A stretch of DNA of 57,524 nucleotides from Phycisphaerae bacterium (GTDB taxonomy: Bacteria; Planctomycetota; Phycisphaerae; Phycisphaerales; SM1A02). The notes beneath the pieces were generated by a model that was not told where the DNA came from, made no database searches, and saw only the letters and a program-made list of their open reading frames with translations. Location: the NCBI GenBank assembly GCA_002716385.1, contig PBAX01000011.1:1-57524 (forward strand), read 5' to 3'. This document shows positions 24,908 through 33,947 of the stretch, one piece after another. Numbering within the stretch: the first letter of the stretch is position 1; each line of letters begins with the position of its first letter. The translations under genes and the position numbers were made by a program.

Positions 24908-27190
24908 ATGGTAGATGACCTGGCCGACACCATCCCACCGGATCCCAATGACCCGGATGTTCAGGAAACCATCACACGTGGTGAGTCGGTTGGACATGAT
25001 GTCGTGCCTGCGGACACCTTGATCGGTTCCAGGATCGGTCAGTACACGATTCGTCGAATCATCGGATCGGGTGGAATGGGAACCGTCTACGAGGCGTTGC
25101 AGAAGTCGCCACGTCGCACGGTCGCCATCAAGATGCTCAAGGACGGATTCCAGTCGCCCAAGGCCATCCAGCGGTTCGAGTTCGAGTCGCAGCTTCTGGC
25201 CAGATTGCAGCATCCGGGCATCGCCAAGGTCTACGAGTCGGGCATGCACGAGGGTGCATCGGGGAATGTTCCGTTCTTCGTGATGGAATACATCGCCAAT
25301 GCCAAGACGCTCACGGAGTACGCTCAGGAACGCAAGCTCAGCACGAGGGAACGGCTCGAGCTCTTCCGCAAGGTGTGTGCCGCCGTTCATCATGGTCACC
25401 AGAAGGGCATCGTCCATCGTGATCTCAAGCCGGGCAACATCCTGGTCGATGTCTCCGGCGAGCCCAGAATCATCGACTTCGGCGTGGCTCGAAGCACCGA
25501 CTCCGATCTCTTGGTGACGACCCTCCAGACCAACGTCGGCACGCTCGTCGGCACGCTCCAGTACATGAGTCCGGAGCAGGTTGAAGGTGATTCCAACGCC
25601 ATCGATACGCGAAGCGACGTCTATGCGATGGGCGTGATCTTCTTCGAGCTCCTTTCAGGCCAGCTTCCCTACGATCTTCGAAACGCGGCGATTCACGAGG
25701 TCGCGCGGGTGGTGATGGAGGAGGATCCGACGCGGATCTCCACGATCGACCGGCGACTGCGGGGTGATGTCGAGACCATCGCCCTCAAGGCGTTGGCGAA
25801 GGATCGCAATCGTCGATACCAGAGCGCGCTTGATCTCGAGCATGACATCGAGCGATATCTGTCCGGAGATCCGATCGACGCACGGCCGGCAAGCATGGTC
25901 TATCGTCTCGGCAAGTTCACCCGCAAGTACCGGGCGGCATCCATATCGGCATTGATCGTTCTCTGCGCGATCATCGCGGGCGGCATCATCTCGTTGCTCG
26001 GTTGGCAGGAGGCCGAACGTCAGAAGGCGTTGGTGATCGCGGAGCGGAACGAGGTCGAGGCTCGCAACGACATTCTGGATGAATCGATTGCCGGGATGCT
26101 CTCCGATGTGATGAATCAGATCCGGTATCTGGGCAATTCGGCCAATGCACAACGTGCCCTGATCGACATGGCTCGAGACAACCTGGACAAGCTGGTCACG
26201 GAGGATCGTGACACGCCGATGAGACGAGCCCAGATGCTCAGCGCGTGGATGCGCATCGCCAAGTCGCACATCAACATGTCGGGAGTTGGGTACGGCAGTG
26301 CGGAAGAGGCTCAGTCGGCCTTGAAGAATGCCAGTGAGCTCCTCGAGGATATCGATGATTCCGCAATCGAAGACGAGAAGATCCGCCGCGCGATCGAATC
26401 CATGAGACTGGATCATCCCAAGCAGATGGCCGAACTGGCCAGAATGCAGGCCTCTAGTCTCGAACCGGGGCAACCCAGGACCGAATTTCTGGAAGCGGCT
26501 CTGGCCGAGTATCGAAAGCGCAGGGATGCGGCGGCGGCCTACGGTGCAGCCGGTGGCGATGAGATCAAGTCGGTCGACGTCCAGTACTCCTCCTGCATGG
26601 GGATGGGCAACACACTGGTCGAACTGGCTCGGGAGGATGAGGCCATCGTTCAGTACGAGCAGGCCCGTGAACATGCCCGACGACTGGAGGCGATTGATCA
26701 GAAGAATCGGACCCGCCGGCTCAGGGATCGCGCGATCTGCCTGTATGCCCTGGCCAGTGTTCAGCCGGATACCTTGTCGACGAAGGCTCGTTCGCAGCTC
26801 GACGAGGCCATTGAACTGACCAGAGCCATCATTGCGCTTTCTCCGGACAACGTCAGGCGACTGCGTGATCTGGCGAAGATGCTCGCCCTTCGCGGGGAGA
26901 TTCGGCTTGTTCGGCTCTCCGACATCGATGGCGGGATCGGGGATTACGAGGAGAGCATCGATCACTTCACGACCCGTGCCATCGAGAGTCCGATGGAGCC
27001 CGTGTCCCAGTCGGATTTCCAGGACACGGTGCAGTCCATGATGACCCACATGGCATCCGTCGCTCGTGACGAGGACGGACGTCGAATAAAGGATTTGGCC
27101 GTCACCCAGCTCCAGTGCATCGCCGAGGCCGAGGCCAAGGGTGGCCGTACGCAGTGGATCGAAATACTGGCCTCCCTGCAGGCCCCTTGA
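24908..27190 (+). CDS. Membrane-anchored Ser/Thr protein kinase with helical C-terminal sensor
   Basis: Kinase of 760 aa. The glycine loop is IGSGGMGTVYEA (52-63), followed by K75 in VAIK, HRDLKPGN with D172, DFG at D190 and GTLQYMSPEQ. A membrane helix lies at about 344-364. A C-terminal region of about 390 aa consists of coiled helices and degenerate TPR-like repeats. Its kinase half closely resembles that of the gene at 867, suggesting duplication. The start at ATG 24908 has AGGCTGG upstream. The 150 bases between it and the divergent beta-helix gene contain an 11-base TTGAGAGTCAA palindrome (about 24808-24820), which is too short to count as one of the iron-type operators. Confidence 0.93.
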   Translation: MVDDLADTIPPDPNDPDVQETITRGESVGHDVVPADTLIGSRIGQYTIRRIIGSGGMGTVYEALQKSPRRTVAIKMLKDGFQSPKAIQRFEFESQLLARLQHPGIAKVYESGMHEGASGNVPFFVMEYIANAKTLTEYAQERKLSTRERLELFRKVCAAVHHGHQKGIVHRDLKPGNILVDVSGEPRIIDFGVARSTDSDLLVTTLQTNVGTLVGTLQYMSPEQVEGDSNAIDTRSDVYAMGVIFFELLSGQLPYDLRNAAIHEVARVVMEEDPTRISTIDRRLRGDVETIALKALAKDRNRRYQSALDLEHDIERYLSGDPIDARPASMVYRLGKFTRKYRAASISALIVLCAIIAGGIISLLGWQEAERQKALVIAERNEVEARNDILDESIAGMLSDVMNQIRYLGNSANAQRALIDMARDNLDKLVTEDRDTPMRRAQMLSAWMRIAKSHINMSGVGYGSAEEAQSALKNASELLEDIDDSAIEDEKIRRAIESMRLDHPKQMAELARMQASSLEPGQPRTEFLEAALAEYRKRRDAAAAYGAAGGDEIKSVDVQYSSCMGMGNTLVELAREDEAIVQYEQAREHARRLEAIDQKNRTRRLRDRAICLYALASVQPDTLSTKARSQLDEAIELTRAIIALSPDNVRRLRDLAKMLALRGEIRLVRLSDIDGGIGDYEESIDHFTTRAIESPMEPVSQSDFQDTVQSMMTHMASVARDEDGRRIKDLAVTQLQCIAEAEAKGGRTQWIEILASLQAP

Positions 27191-27312
27191 AGCGCCTTTC
27201 AGCGGTCCAGACATCGAAATTTCATCTTTACTTGGCAATCAGGGGGCTGTATTTCGCCAGTTCTGGGCCATACTTACGGTGAGAGAACTTCTTGTGCGGG
27301 AGTGAGAGAGTC

Positions 27313-30300
27313 ATGACATTCAAATGGTCTGTCCTGTTTACGGTGCTCAGCGCGGCCGCCATGGCTATATCAGCATCTGCTGCAGTCTGGGTCGTCGACG
27401 ATGATGGCCCCATCTACGATTTCAGGATCATTCAGGATGCGGTCGATGCGGCGTCCGATGGTGACCAGATCTACGTCATGCCGGGCGTCTACTCGGAATC
27501 GAGCCGTCCAGTCATCAATTTCAACGGCAAGATGATCGAGATCATCGGCACGATGGAGGACACCATCCTGAAACAGCAGGGCCCTCATGCGGTGGTCCAG
27601 GCTATTCAGCTTGAAGCACCAGGCACATTGCTGTTCGGATTCACGCTCACCGGAGGTCAGGAGAGTGGCTTGATTACCGCCTCGGACATCAAGGTGGTGA
27701 ATTGTCTCATTGAGAACAACATAGGCGATGTCGCTGGTGGCGTATTCGCCTGGATCTATGGGAATCCCCAGTTCGAAAACTGCATCATTCAATCGAACCA
27801 TATGTTCGATAACAGTCCAGGGGCTGGTGGTGTCTACGTCAGTGGTTGCGGGGTCAAGATGGTGAACTGCACCATCAGCGGCAACACCAGTGTCAACGAT
27901 GCGGGTGGTTTCTATATCTATGCTGCAGACGTCGAACTGGAGTCATGCTCGTTGGACGGGAACATCGCTGCTGACAAGGGTGGTGCGTTCTACATCCAGA
28001 ATGATTCGAATGTCCTGATCAGGGACTGTGAGATCCTCAACAACCAGGCGGGAGCCTATGGAGCCATGCTTGTTCAGGGCTCCGATGTTTGGGTTGTGGA
28101 CAGCAAAATCTGCAGCAACAGCGAGACTCAGATCGGCGGCAGTGTGGACATCCAAGGCGATACCTGCGTCAGTGATTCCTGCGGTGACATCGATGGCGAC
28201 GGGATACTCGATGAATGTGATATCGATGTACTCGAAGTACCCACGATGTTCCCGACGATTCAGGCCGCCATCGACTATGCGTCGGAGGGGGATACGGTGC
28301 TGGTCCATCCAGGCACGTATTTCGGATCTGGCGATGCCGTGATCGACCCCAAGGGCAAGGCCATATTGATCGAATCAAGCGGTACGGCGGCCGATACCAT
28401 CATCGATGGGCAGGGTTTCAGGCGCGGCATCAAGATGGATTCGAACGAGACCAGCGATACCGTGATCTCGGGGTTCACCATCAGGAGCTGCTATGCATCG
28501 AACGGTGCCGGCATCTACTGCTACTACAGCGATCCTACGATCCTTGATTGCGTCATCGACGGGAACTACGGCTTTTCGAGCGGCAGTTCCTACGATGGTG
28601 GTATCGGTGTGTACGGTTGGAACTCCGAGATGACTCTGAATGGATGCATCATCTCCAACAACACCTTCACCTCGGGAACTCCCGGAGCCATGGGGACCGG
28701 TGCTGGTGTCAAGTTCGAGGGTTCCTCATCCTTCGGTTCCTACAAGCCAACCATGACGCTTTGTCTCGTCGATGGCAACGAGGCCTCGAATGTGAATACC
28801 AACGTCGGTGGTGTCTACGTGTATGGGGACTGCGAACTGCAGATGGACAGCTGCACAATCCAGAACAACTCCGGTCATGGCGTCATGGCGTTCATGGGTG
28901 CGGCCAGCATGGACAACTGCGAAGTGATCGGTCATGAAGGTAGTGGCATCCATCTCGAATTCATTCAGGAGGACGTCGCGAAGAACATCGATATCACTGG
29001 TTGCTATGTTGCGTCCAACGATGAACAGGGCATCAATGTCCGCAGAAACGAGGTTCCCATCACGCTGACCGGATGCTGGCTCGAGAGCAACGGGGCCAAT
29101 GGCGTGTTGTTCTACAAGTCGAGTGGATCGATTCTGGCGACGATATCCCAGAACAACAGTCGCGGCATCTATGCCTGGTCCGACGATGACGAAGACTCCG
29201 TGGTCATCAACGGATGCACCATCAGCGACAACATCATTCCCGATGGCCAGACGACGACCTACGGTGCCGGCGTCTACTGCAACCAGGTCGTTTCAGGGCT
29301 CTCGAACTGCTACGTCATGAACAACGAATCGAACATCGCCGCCGGCATTCGGGTCCTCGGTGATCACGACTTCACGCTCACGGACTGTCTCATCCAGAAC
29401 AACGTCATCGATGCCTTCAGCTACTACGCATCGATATGGTGTCAGGGCGAACTCTTCCTGGAAGGAACCGTTTTCAAGGCGAATCAGTCCACGGCGGCCG
29501 GTACCTGTGATCTGAACATGGGGTATCGAGAGAACTGCTTCATCAGGGGAGAGAACGATCTCGGGGCATTGATCCGGGGGTCGCAGTCGACCATGATCTT
29601 CGAGTCCGATGCCTACTGTGAAGTCGAGAGCATCGTCACCGGAATGGATGACGGCTACGTGAACCTCCGCTTCGATCTGGATCTCCCGACGTCGGAGGTG
29701 GTGCTCGAGATGACGGGTCAGCTCGATCCGGATGGGTGCCTGAGCATCATCAATTCCAGTGGCAGTTTCACCGATGCCCAACCCGGCGATCTCTATCCAC
29801 TGATCCGAGCCGATTTCCAGGGTGAACAGTTCCCCAGTTCAGTCTTTCCGATCATGCCCGATGGTCTAGGACTTCGTCTGGTGGACGATCTCAGTCGGCG
29901 CAGCGGCGGCGTGAGCGAAGTCGGTGTCGAGGTGATCGAGGTCGATACTCCCGAATTCGACGATCCGTTCTCGAGTTTCGTGGATGATCCGCCACTGGAC
30001 ATCATCTCGATCGATGTCGACGGGGATGGCGACGACGAGCTCGCGGCCCTGTTCGACGGAGCGCCCGGTTCCATCGGCGTCTACGACATCACCGAGGACG
30101 CTGCTCCGGTACTGGTTCCCGGTTTCAGTGTTCAGGTCGGCGACGGTCCTGTGAGTCTCGACGCATCCGATTTCGATGGAGACGGCGATGAGGACCTCCT
30201 CGTGGCAAACGCGACAGATTCGACCGTCACCGTTCTGTTGAGCACGCCAGGAGTTGGCTTCGCGACCACGACACTTTCAGTCGTTGGTGGCGGATCGCCC

Positions 30301-31224
30301 ACCTGCACGGCGATCATCGATTGGGATGGTTCATCGGATCTTGATGTGGTCATCGGCATCGACTTCGGTGGTGGATCGAACGTGTTCCAGGTTATCCAGG
30401 ATGTCTCCGCGACACCAATCACAGGCCCCAGCTTCGTATCAAGCGGTGTGCCGACCTGTGTGAGCGGTGGTCCCGCAAGCGATGCCTGGGGCTTCGCCGG
30501 CGGCACGAGTACCGGACAGGTCGTTCATGCCAACTCGTCGAGTGTCTCGCTGGACGAGTTGCTCGAGCCGGGCGATGTTCCCTACGAAATCAGTGTCATC
30601 AAGGCGCGTGATCTTGACAAGGCCGGAGGCGATTCGCTGATCGACATCGCCCTGTGCTCGAAGTCCAATGAAACGCTGTTCCTGTTCCAGGGCCTCACAT
30701 CCAGCTTCGGTCCTCCGATCCAGATAGATGTGCTGGTTCCTGTCGAGGACTTCGTGATCCTGGATGCGGACGATGATGACGATCTCGATTTCATTCTGGC
30801 GTCCCCGGATTCCAGCAGCGAGCCGCTTCTGCTTCTTCGAAACGACGAGCCGGGGATTCCATTGCGGGCCCTGGGTGGTCGAAGCTGGTCCAAGCAGGCG
30901 GTCACCACGAATTCCTCGCCGCGGCGCGTGGCTTCCGGCACCCTTGATCCCAAGGACGAGGAGGACGACTGGGTCGTCGGCAGCGCAAGTCTCTCCGCCC
31001 TTCGTGGTGGTGAGTTCGGGGAATTCGAGCAGACCCTGCTCGTACCCGTGGAGACCACGTGTGATGCGGATCTGGATGGCAACAATGTCGTTGATGTGGA
31101 TGACCTGCTCATCCTGCTGAACAACTTCGGGCAGTCCGGTGCGGGTGACATCGATGGCGACGAGGTCGTCTCCATAGACGATCTCCTCATGCTCCTGAGC
31201 AGCTTCGGAGATGTTTGCAGATAA
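27313..31224 (+). CDS. Large secreted twin beta-helix and FG-GAP protein with dockerin-like tail
   Basis: Protein of 1303 aa from ATG 27313 (GAGAG just upstream; a TTG at 27292 was not used), with a signal peptide ending at SASA. First a beta-helix domain (about 25-280) entered by FRIIQDAVDAASDGD. Then a calcium-binding linker DIDGDGILDECDID. Then a second, longer beta-helix (about 305-800) entered by FPTIQAAIDYASEGD. Next come FG-GAP/VCBS-type repeats (DVDGDGDDELAAL, DFDGDGDEDLLVA, DADDDDDLDFILA). Last is a two-repeat dockerin-like tail (CDADLDGNNVVDVDDLLILL, DIDGDEVVSIDDLLMLL) ending near a Cys. Likely a calcium-stabilised extracellular or surface adhesin or glycan-binding protein. A strong terminator follows. 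Confidence 0.9.
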   Translation: MTFKWSVLFTVLSAAAMAISASAAVWVVDDDGPIYDFRIIQDAVDAASDGDQIYVMPGVYSESSRPVINFNGKMIEIIGTMEDTILKQQGPHAVVQAIQLEAPGTLLFGFTLTGGQESGLITASDIKVVNCLIENNIGDVAGGVFAWIYGNPQFENCIIQSNHMFDNSPGAGGVYVSGCGVKMVNCTISGNTSVNDAGGFYIYAADVELESCSLDGNIAADKGGAFYIQNDSNVLIRDCEILNNQAGAYGAMLVQGSDVWVVDSKICSNSETQIGGSVDIQGDTCVSDSCGDIDGDGILDECDIDVLEVPTMFPTIQAAIDYASEGDTVLVHPGTYFGSGDAVIDPKGKAILIESSGTAADTIIDGQGFRRGIKMDSNETSDTVISGFTIRSCYASNGAGIYCYYSDPTILDCVIDGNYGFSSGSSYDGGIGVYGWNSEMTLNGCIISNNTFTSGTPGAMGTGAGVKFEGSSSFGSYKPTMTLCLVDGNEASNVNTNVGGVYVYGDCELQMDSCTIQNNSGHGVMAFMGAASMDNCEVIGHEGSGIHLEFIQEDVAKNIDITGCYVASNDEQGINVRRNEVPITLTGCWLESNGANGVLFYKSSGSILATISQNNSRGIYAWSDDDEDSVVINGCTISDNIIPDGQTTTYGAGVYCNQVVSGLSNCYVMNNESNIAAGIRVLGDHDFTLTDCLIQNNVIDAFSYYASIWCQGELFLEGTVFKANQSTAAGTCDLNMGYRENCFIRGENDLGALIRGSQSTMIFESDAYCEVESIVTGMDDGYVNLRFDLDLPTSEVVLEMTGQLDPDGCLSIINSSGSFTDAQPGDLYPLIRADFQGEQFPSSVFPIMPDGLGLRLVDDLSRRSGGVSEVGVEVIEVDTPEFDDPFSSFVDDPPLDIISIDVDGDGDDELAALFDGAPGSIGVYDITEDAAPVLVPGFSVQVGDGPVSLDASDFDGDGDEDLLVANATDSTVTVLLSTPGVGFATTTLSVVGGGSPTCTAIIDWDGSSDLDVVIGIDFGGGSNVFQVIQDVSATPITGPSFVSSGVPTCVSGGPASDAWGFAGGTSTGQVVHANSSSVSLDELLEPGDVPYEISVIKARDLDKAGGDSLIDIALCSKSNETLFLFQGLTSSFGPPIQIDVLVPVEDFVILDADDDDDLDFILASPDSSSEPLLLLRNDEPGIPLRALGGRSWSKQAVTTNSSPRRVASGTLDPKDEEDDWVVGSASLSALRGGEFGEFEQTLLVPVETTCDADLDGNNVVDVDDLLILLNNFGQSGAGDIDGDEVVSIDDLLMLLSSFGDVCR

Positions 31225-31256
31225 GGGCATCCGAAATCGTCCGGACAAACAATGAA

Positions 31257-31284
31257 ACGACCCCCTTCGATTGAAGGGGGTCGT
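31257..31284. terminator. Strong hairpin terminator shared by convergent genes
   Basis: Perfect 12-bp arms ACGACCCCCTTC (31257-31268) and GAAGGGGGTCGT (31273-31284) with a GATT loop, between the stop of the beta-helix gene and the stop of the gene at 31312 on the other strand. The flanks are only mildly T-rich. Confidence 0.8.
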
Positions 31285-31311
31285 GTTCGTTTCTGTTCGG
31301 ATGCGTTCAGG

Positions 31312-32283
31312 TCATGGGCAGTATCCGAAGGAGGAGATCAGGATCATCATGTCGGCGGGTCCGACTCGGCCATCGCCGTTGAGATCCTCGGCACAGGTCT
31401 CTGGTCCCCAGCCGACATTCAGACGCCATGGTCCGTCGCCGGAGGTTCCGGCCATCAGATAGTGATGTCCGGCCGACACGCTGATGTTGGATTCGACCAG
31501 TTCAGCGGGGAGGCTCAGCGAGCTGCAGTTCGTATCGCCGAGATAGGAGACCTTGATGTCACCAGTACCGCCTGGCTGATGGAGATCCGTCCACAGCGTG
31601 CTGGCTTCGTTGTTGCCGGCGAACTGATAGCCCAGTCGACCTTCGTCCATGCCCCATTCGACATTGGCGAACTCGGCGCGGATCTCATCCCAGAGGGGAT
31701 TGCTTCCCATTGAAGGGCCAGGACCAGGACCAGGACCAGGGCCGGGGCCAGGACCGGGGCCAGGGCCCATGCCGCCGCCACCGCCGCCGCCACTTGGTGC
31801 TGGTGGGCCAGGCAGATCGATGTGCAGTTCGGAACCGCCGGCGGCCGTGTCGTTGTAGATCACATGGGTGCCATCACCAAGGGTGAGTGTGCCGGTGTTG
31901 ACGGCCGAGGTTCCGGCGCCGACCGTGTAGACGTAGATGGAGGTGGCGCTGTGGACGGTGAAGTCCCAGGATCCGGCGACTTCCAGTTGGATCTGGAATG
32001 GCGCGGCCACGTTGGTGACCATGCTGTCGATGTCGAAGGTGTCGCCACCGATGGAATCGTTGCGATACCAGTGGAAGGAATCGGCCCCGACCGAGAGGAC
32101 GGAGTTGAAGATCATGCGATCCCCGTCGTCCTCACCCTGTTCGAGTCGATCTCCAGGAATGAAGATGTGGTCGTCGGGATTGAAACGGCCGTCGAAATCC
32201 GGCTTCCAATCGGGTACGGAGTACGCGTGTGCCGTGATGGACACGCTCAGGGTGGTCAGGGTGATGAGTGCCTTGGTGAACAT
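31312..32283 (-). CDS. Secreted protein with Gly-Pro hinge and single dockerin-like repeat
   Basis: Protein of 323 aa starting at ATG 32283, with AGGAG nine bases upstream. The signal peptide is MFTKALITLTTLSVSITAHA. Two beta-rich halves (each perhaps a jelly-roll or pre-peptidase-like domain; the first reads WDFTVHSATSIYVYTVG, the second HHYLMAGTSGDGPWRLNVG) are joined by a long hinge of Gly and then alternating Gly-Pro. The end has one dockerin-like repeat (EDLNGDGRVGPADMMILISS) and a terminal Cys. The function is unknown; secreted carbohydrate-related binding is a guess. Confidence 0.82.
   Translation of the reverse strand: MFTKALITLTTLSVSITAHAYSVPDWKPDFDGRFNPDDHIFIPGDRLEQGEDDGDRMIFNSVLSVGADSFHWYRNDSIGGDTFDIDSMVTNVAAPFQIQLEVAGSWDFTVHSATSIYVYTVGAGTSAVNTGTLTLGDGTHVIYNDTAAGGSELHIDLPGPPAPSGGGGGGGMGPGPGPGPGPGPGPGPGPSMGSNPLWDEIRAEFANVEWGMDEGRLGYQFAGNNEASTLWTDLHQPGGTGDIKVSYLGDTNCSSLSLPAELVESNISVSAGHHYLMAGTSGDGPWRLNVGWGPETCAEDLNGDGRVGPADMMILISSFGYCP
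31716..31772. repeat. Hexamer microsatellite coding a Gly-Pro hinge
   Basis: About nine imperfect copies of a GGACCA / GGGCCA / GGGCCG hexamer encode the alternating Gly-Pro hinge of the protein at 31312. Length variation by slippage would stay in frame. Confidence 0.8.
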
Positions 32284-32693
32284 TGGAGAGGCTCCTGTGT
32301 AGGGAAACATGGTCTTTCGACCCACTGCAGCGATTCAGGAGGAGTCCATCGATTCCAGGGAAGTGCTGGAAGGGGAAGGGAATCCTGGTTGTCCTGTCCG
32401 CCGGATGCAGTGCCCCTTACGCATGAGACTTCAATCCGGTAACACCCCCAAATAGTCGGGTGGGGGTCATGTGTGTGTGCTGTTTCTGAAAAAAGTCCGG
32501 AATGGCCCCTCAGGGCATCAGGATCGCCCCTCAGGGGTGTCCACAATTCCGTAATTCGGTTGAATATCGGTGTTTAGATCGCCAGAATGGGCGAATTCAA
32601 TTCCATAGGGGAGAGGCGAGATCATGCGATCCATATATACAGCTCTTGTTGCCGAGGAGTGCGACGTGTGATCAGGCTCGGTGCGACTATCGG
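32284..32693. other. Intergenic control region between two divergent secreted-protein genes
   Basis: A stretch of 410 bases with no gene, apart from a possible 15-codon leader ORF (32624-32671) with a strong GGGGAGAGG ribosome site. It also holds an inverted repeat ACCCCCA (32444-32450) with TGGGGGT (32461-32467), and two GC-rich palindromes at 32505 and 32527 listed separately. No other coding signal is seen. Confidence 0.5.
32505..32537. promoter_or_regulatory. Two tandem short palindromes upstream of the GH18 gene
   Basis: GCCCCTCAGGGC (32505-32516) and CCCCTCAGGGG (32527-32537) are near-identical palindromes. Their centres lie about 21-22 bases, or two helical turns, apart, which suits a pair of dimers bound on one DNA face. 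No regulator is assigned. Confidence 0.4.
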
Positions 32694-33527
32694 ATGATCC
32701 TCAATCACTGGCTGACGACAAGCCTGGCGGCTTCCATGCTCTACATGGTGCCAGGCTGTGAGTCCGTCGTATCGCCGACACCGGCATCGCTGAAGTCCCA
32801 TGACTACAAGGTCATCGGCTTCTTCGGTGGTGGTCCCTGGCGCTATGAGCGGATGACCCACGTCATCCCCGGATTCCTGGCCTTCGATGGCGAGGGCCAT
32901 CTGGCCGAATGGGATCTGGCCGACATCGTGACGGAAGCCCATGCGCATGGAGTGAAGGTCGTCGTCAGCTTCGATGGTGAACATTGGCAGGAGAATTTCC
33001 TGCCGATGAGCGACAACGCCGACGGCTCCCGGGATCGATTCCTCGAGCAACTACGGATCTTCTGCATCGATCAGGACATCGACGGGGTCGACTACGACTG
33101 GGAGATCGGTGGGGGGTTCTCGCCCGAACAGCAGAAGCTCTACAGCGATCTGGTCATCGAGACGGTGAAGATCATGCGGCCGCTGGGCAAGACCGTGAGC
33201 ATCGACGCCTACTTCCGTGACGAGATCAACGCCGAAGCCATCGAGGCCATCGACTGGTTGCAGTTGATGTCCTACGTGGACATGGACGAGATGAAGCAGA
33301 TGATCGCCTACTGGGAGGCACGTGGTGTGCCTCGCGAGAAGATGATGCTCGGCATGGCCGGCGGCTGGGGGCCGAATGGGGAAGGGGTCGATCAGGAACT
33401 CGCCAGAGCCAAGACCCGGCATGTAATCGATGGCGGGTATGGCGGCGTGATGATCTTCCGGACCGATCTGGATCCCGAGAACGAGCAGTCCATGCTCTGG
33501 ACGGTCGATCGGACGTTCAATGAATAG
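32694..33527 (+). CDS. GH18-family glycoside hydrolase lipoprotein (chitinase-like)
   Basis: Protein of 277 aa. ATG 32694 gives a signal peptide ending in a Cys (MVPGC, C22), a probable lipoprotein. The GH18 active-site motif DGVDYDWE is complete (D130, D133, D135, catalytic acid E137). Other conserved parts are VIGFFGGG at the start, KVVVSFDGEH, LMSYVDMDE and MIFRTDLDPE. GH18 enzymes cleave chitin or related N-acetylglucosamine chains. Some members, as judged by the short barrel here, act on other glycans. The upstream region is unusually long and structured. No Shine-Dalgarno sits close to the chosen ATG. Confidence 0.87.
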   Translation: MILNHWLTTSLAASMLYMVPGCESVVSPTPASLKSHDYKVIGFFGGGPWRYERMTHVIPGFLAFDGEGHLAEWDLADIVTEAHAHGVKVVVSFDGEHWQENFLPMSDNADGSRDRFLEQLRIFCIDQDIDGVDYDWEIGGGFSPEQQKLYSDLVIETVKIMRPLGKTVSIDAYFRDEINAEAIEAIDWLQLMSYVDMDEMKQMIAYWEARGVPREKMMLGMAGGWGPNGEGVDQELARAKTRHVIDGGYGGVMIFRTDLDPENEQSMLWTVDRTFNE

Positions 33528-33552
33528 GTTGCATCAGTTTCCTGTGCGTTTG

Positions 33553-33768
33553 TCAGGCGCAGAGTCGGTAGCTGTTGATGCTTCGAACGTAGGAATCAAA
33601 TTTGAAGATTGGCTTCACATCGATTTCCACAACGGCTGACACCACGTTTTCTGATGTTTCATTGTTGGAAAGTGTCAGGGTGGTGAACACCGCCTTCTGG
33701 CATGAGGCAGGTGGCGCGATTCCATTGCGTTGGCAGATTTTCTGGCATTGGCCGTTGATGCACATCAT
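33553..33768 (-). CDS. Small Cys-containing protein under an iron-type operator
   Basis: Protein of 71 aa with no family that I recognise. An N-terminal segment has four Cys (MMCINGQCQKICQRNG, then PPASC), and a beta-like tail (VVSAVVEIDVKPIFKF) ends in Cys-Ala. ATG 33768 has AGGA five bases upstream (rc of 33769-33780). A perfect palindrome of the iron-operator family (33834-33850) lies 66 bases upstream, and no other gene can use it in that direction. Operator, ribosome site and intact frame together support a real gene. It could be an iron-sulfur or metal-handling small protein, but this is inference. Confidence 0.6.
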   Translation of the reverse strand: MMCINGQCQKICQRNGIAPPASCQKAVFTTLTLSNNETSENVVSAVVEIDVKPIFKFDSYVRSINSYRLCA

Positions 33769-33833
33769 CTTGTTCCTGTAGTGAGGGGATTGGGACAGGT
33801 GTGCCAGCCATATCGATCAATGGGTAGAGCGTC

Positions 33834-33850
33834 TTGAGTCCGGGACTCAA
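33834..33850. promoter_or_regulatory. Perfect 17-bp palindromic operator of the iron-type family
   Basis: TTGAGTCCGGGACTCAA is an 8-1-8 perfect inverted repeat. AT-rich half-site-like sequence beside it (TCAATTTCAATTCAATTG on the minus strand) resembles the flank of the site at 37902. It most likely controls the small gene at 33553. Confidence 0.6.
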
Positions 33851-33947
33851 TTGAATTGAAATTGATCATCCGGCAATCAAGCAGGCGTCACTTATCGGCG
33901 GCAGGGTCCGAAAACGTGAGTGAGGTCATGCATCCGCCCGATGAATA

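Noticed and set aside
25655..27238. Minus-strand frame of 527 aa opposite the third kinase
   Set aside because: It is an antisense shadow of a gene with an intact kinase domain.
32502..32693. Longer start for the GH18 gene
   Set aside because: The extra 64 residues are not protein-like and would hide the lipoprotein leader.
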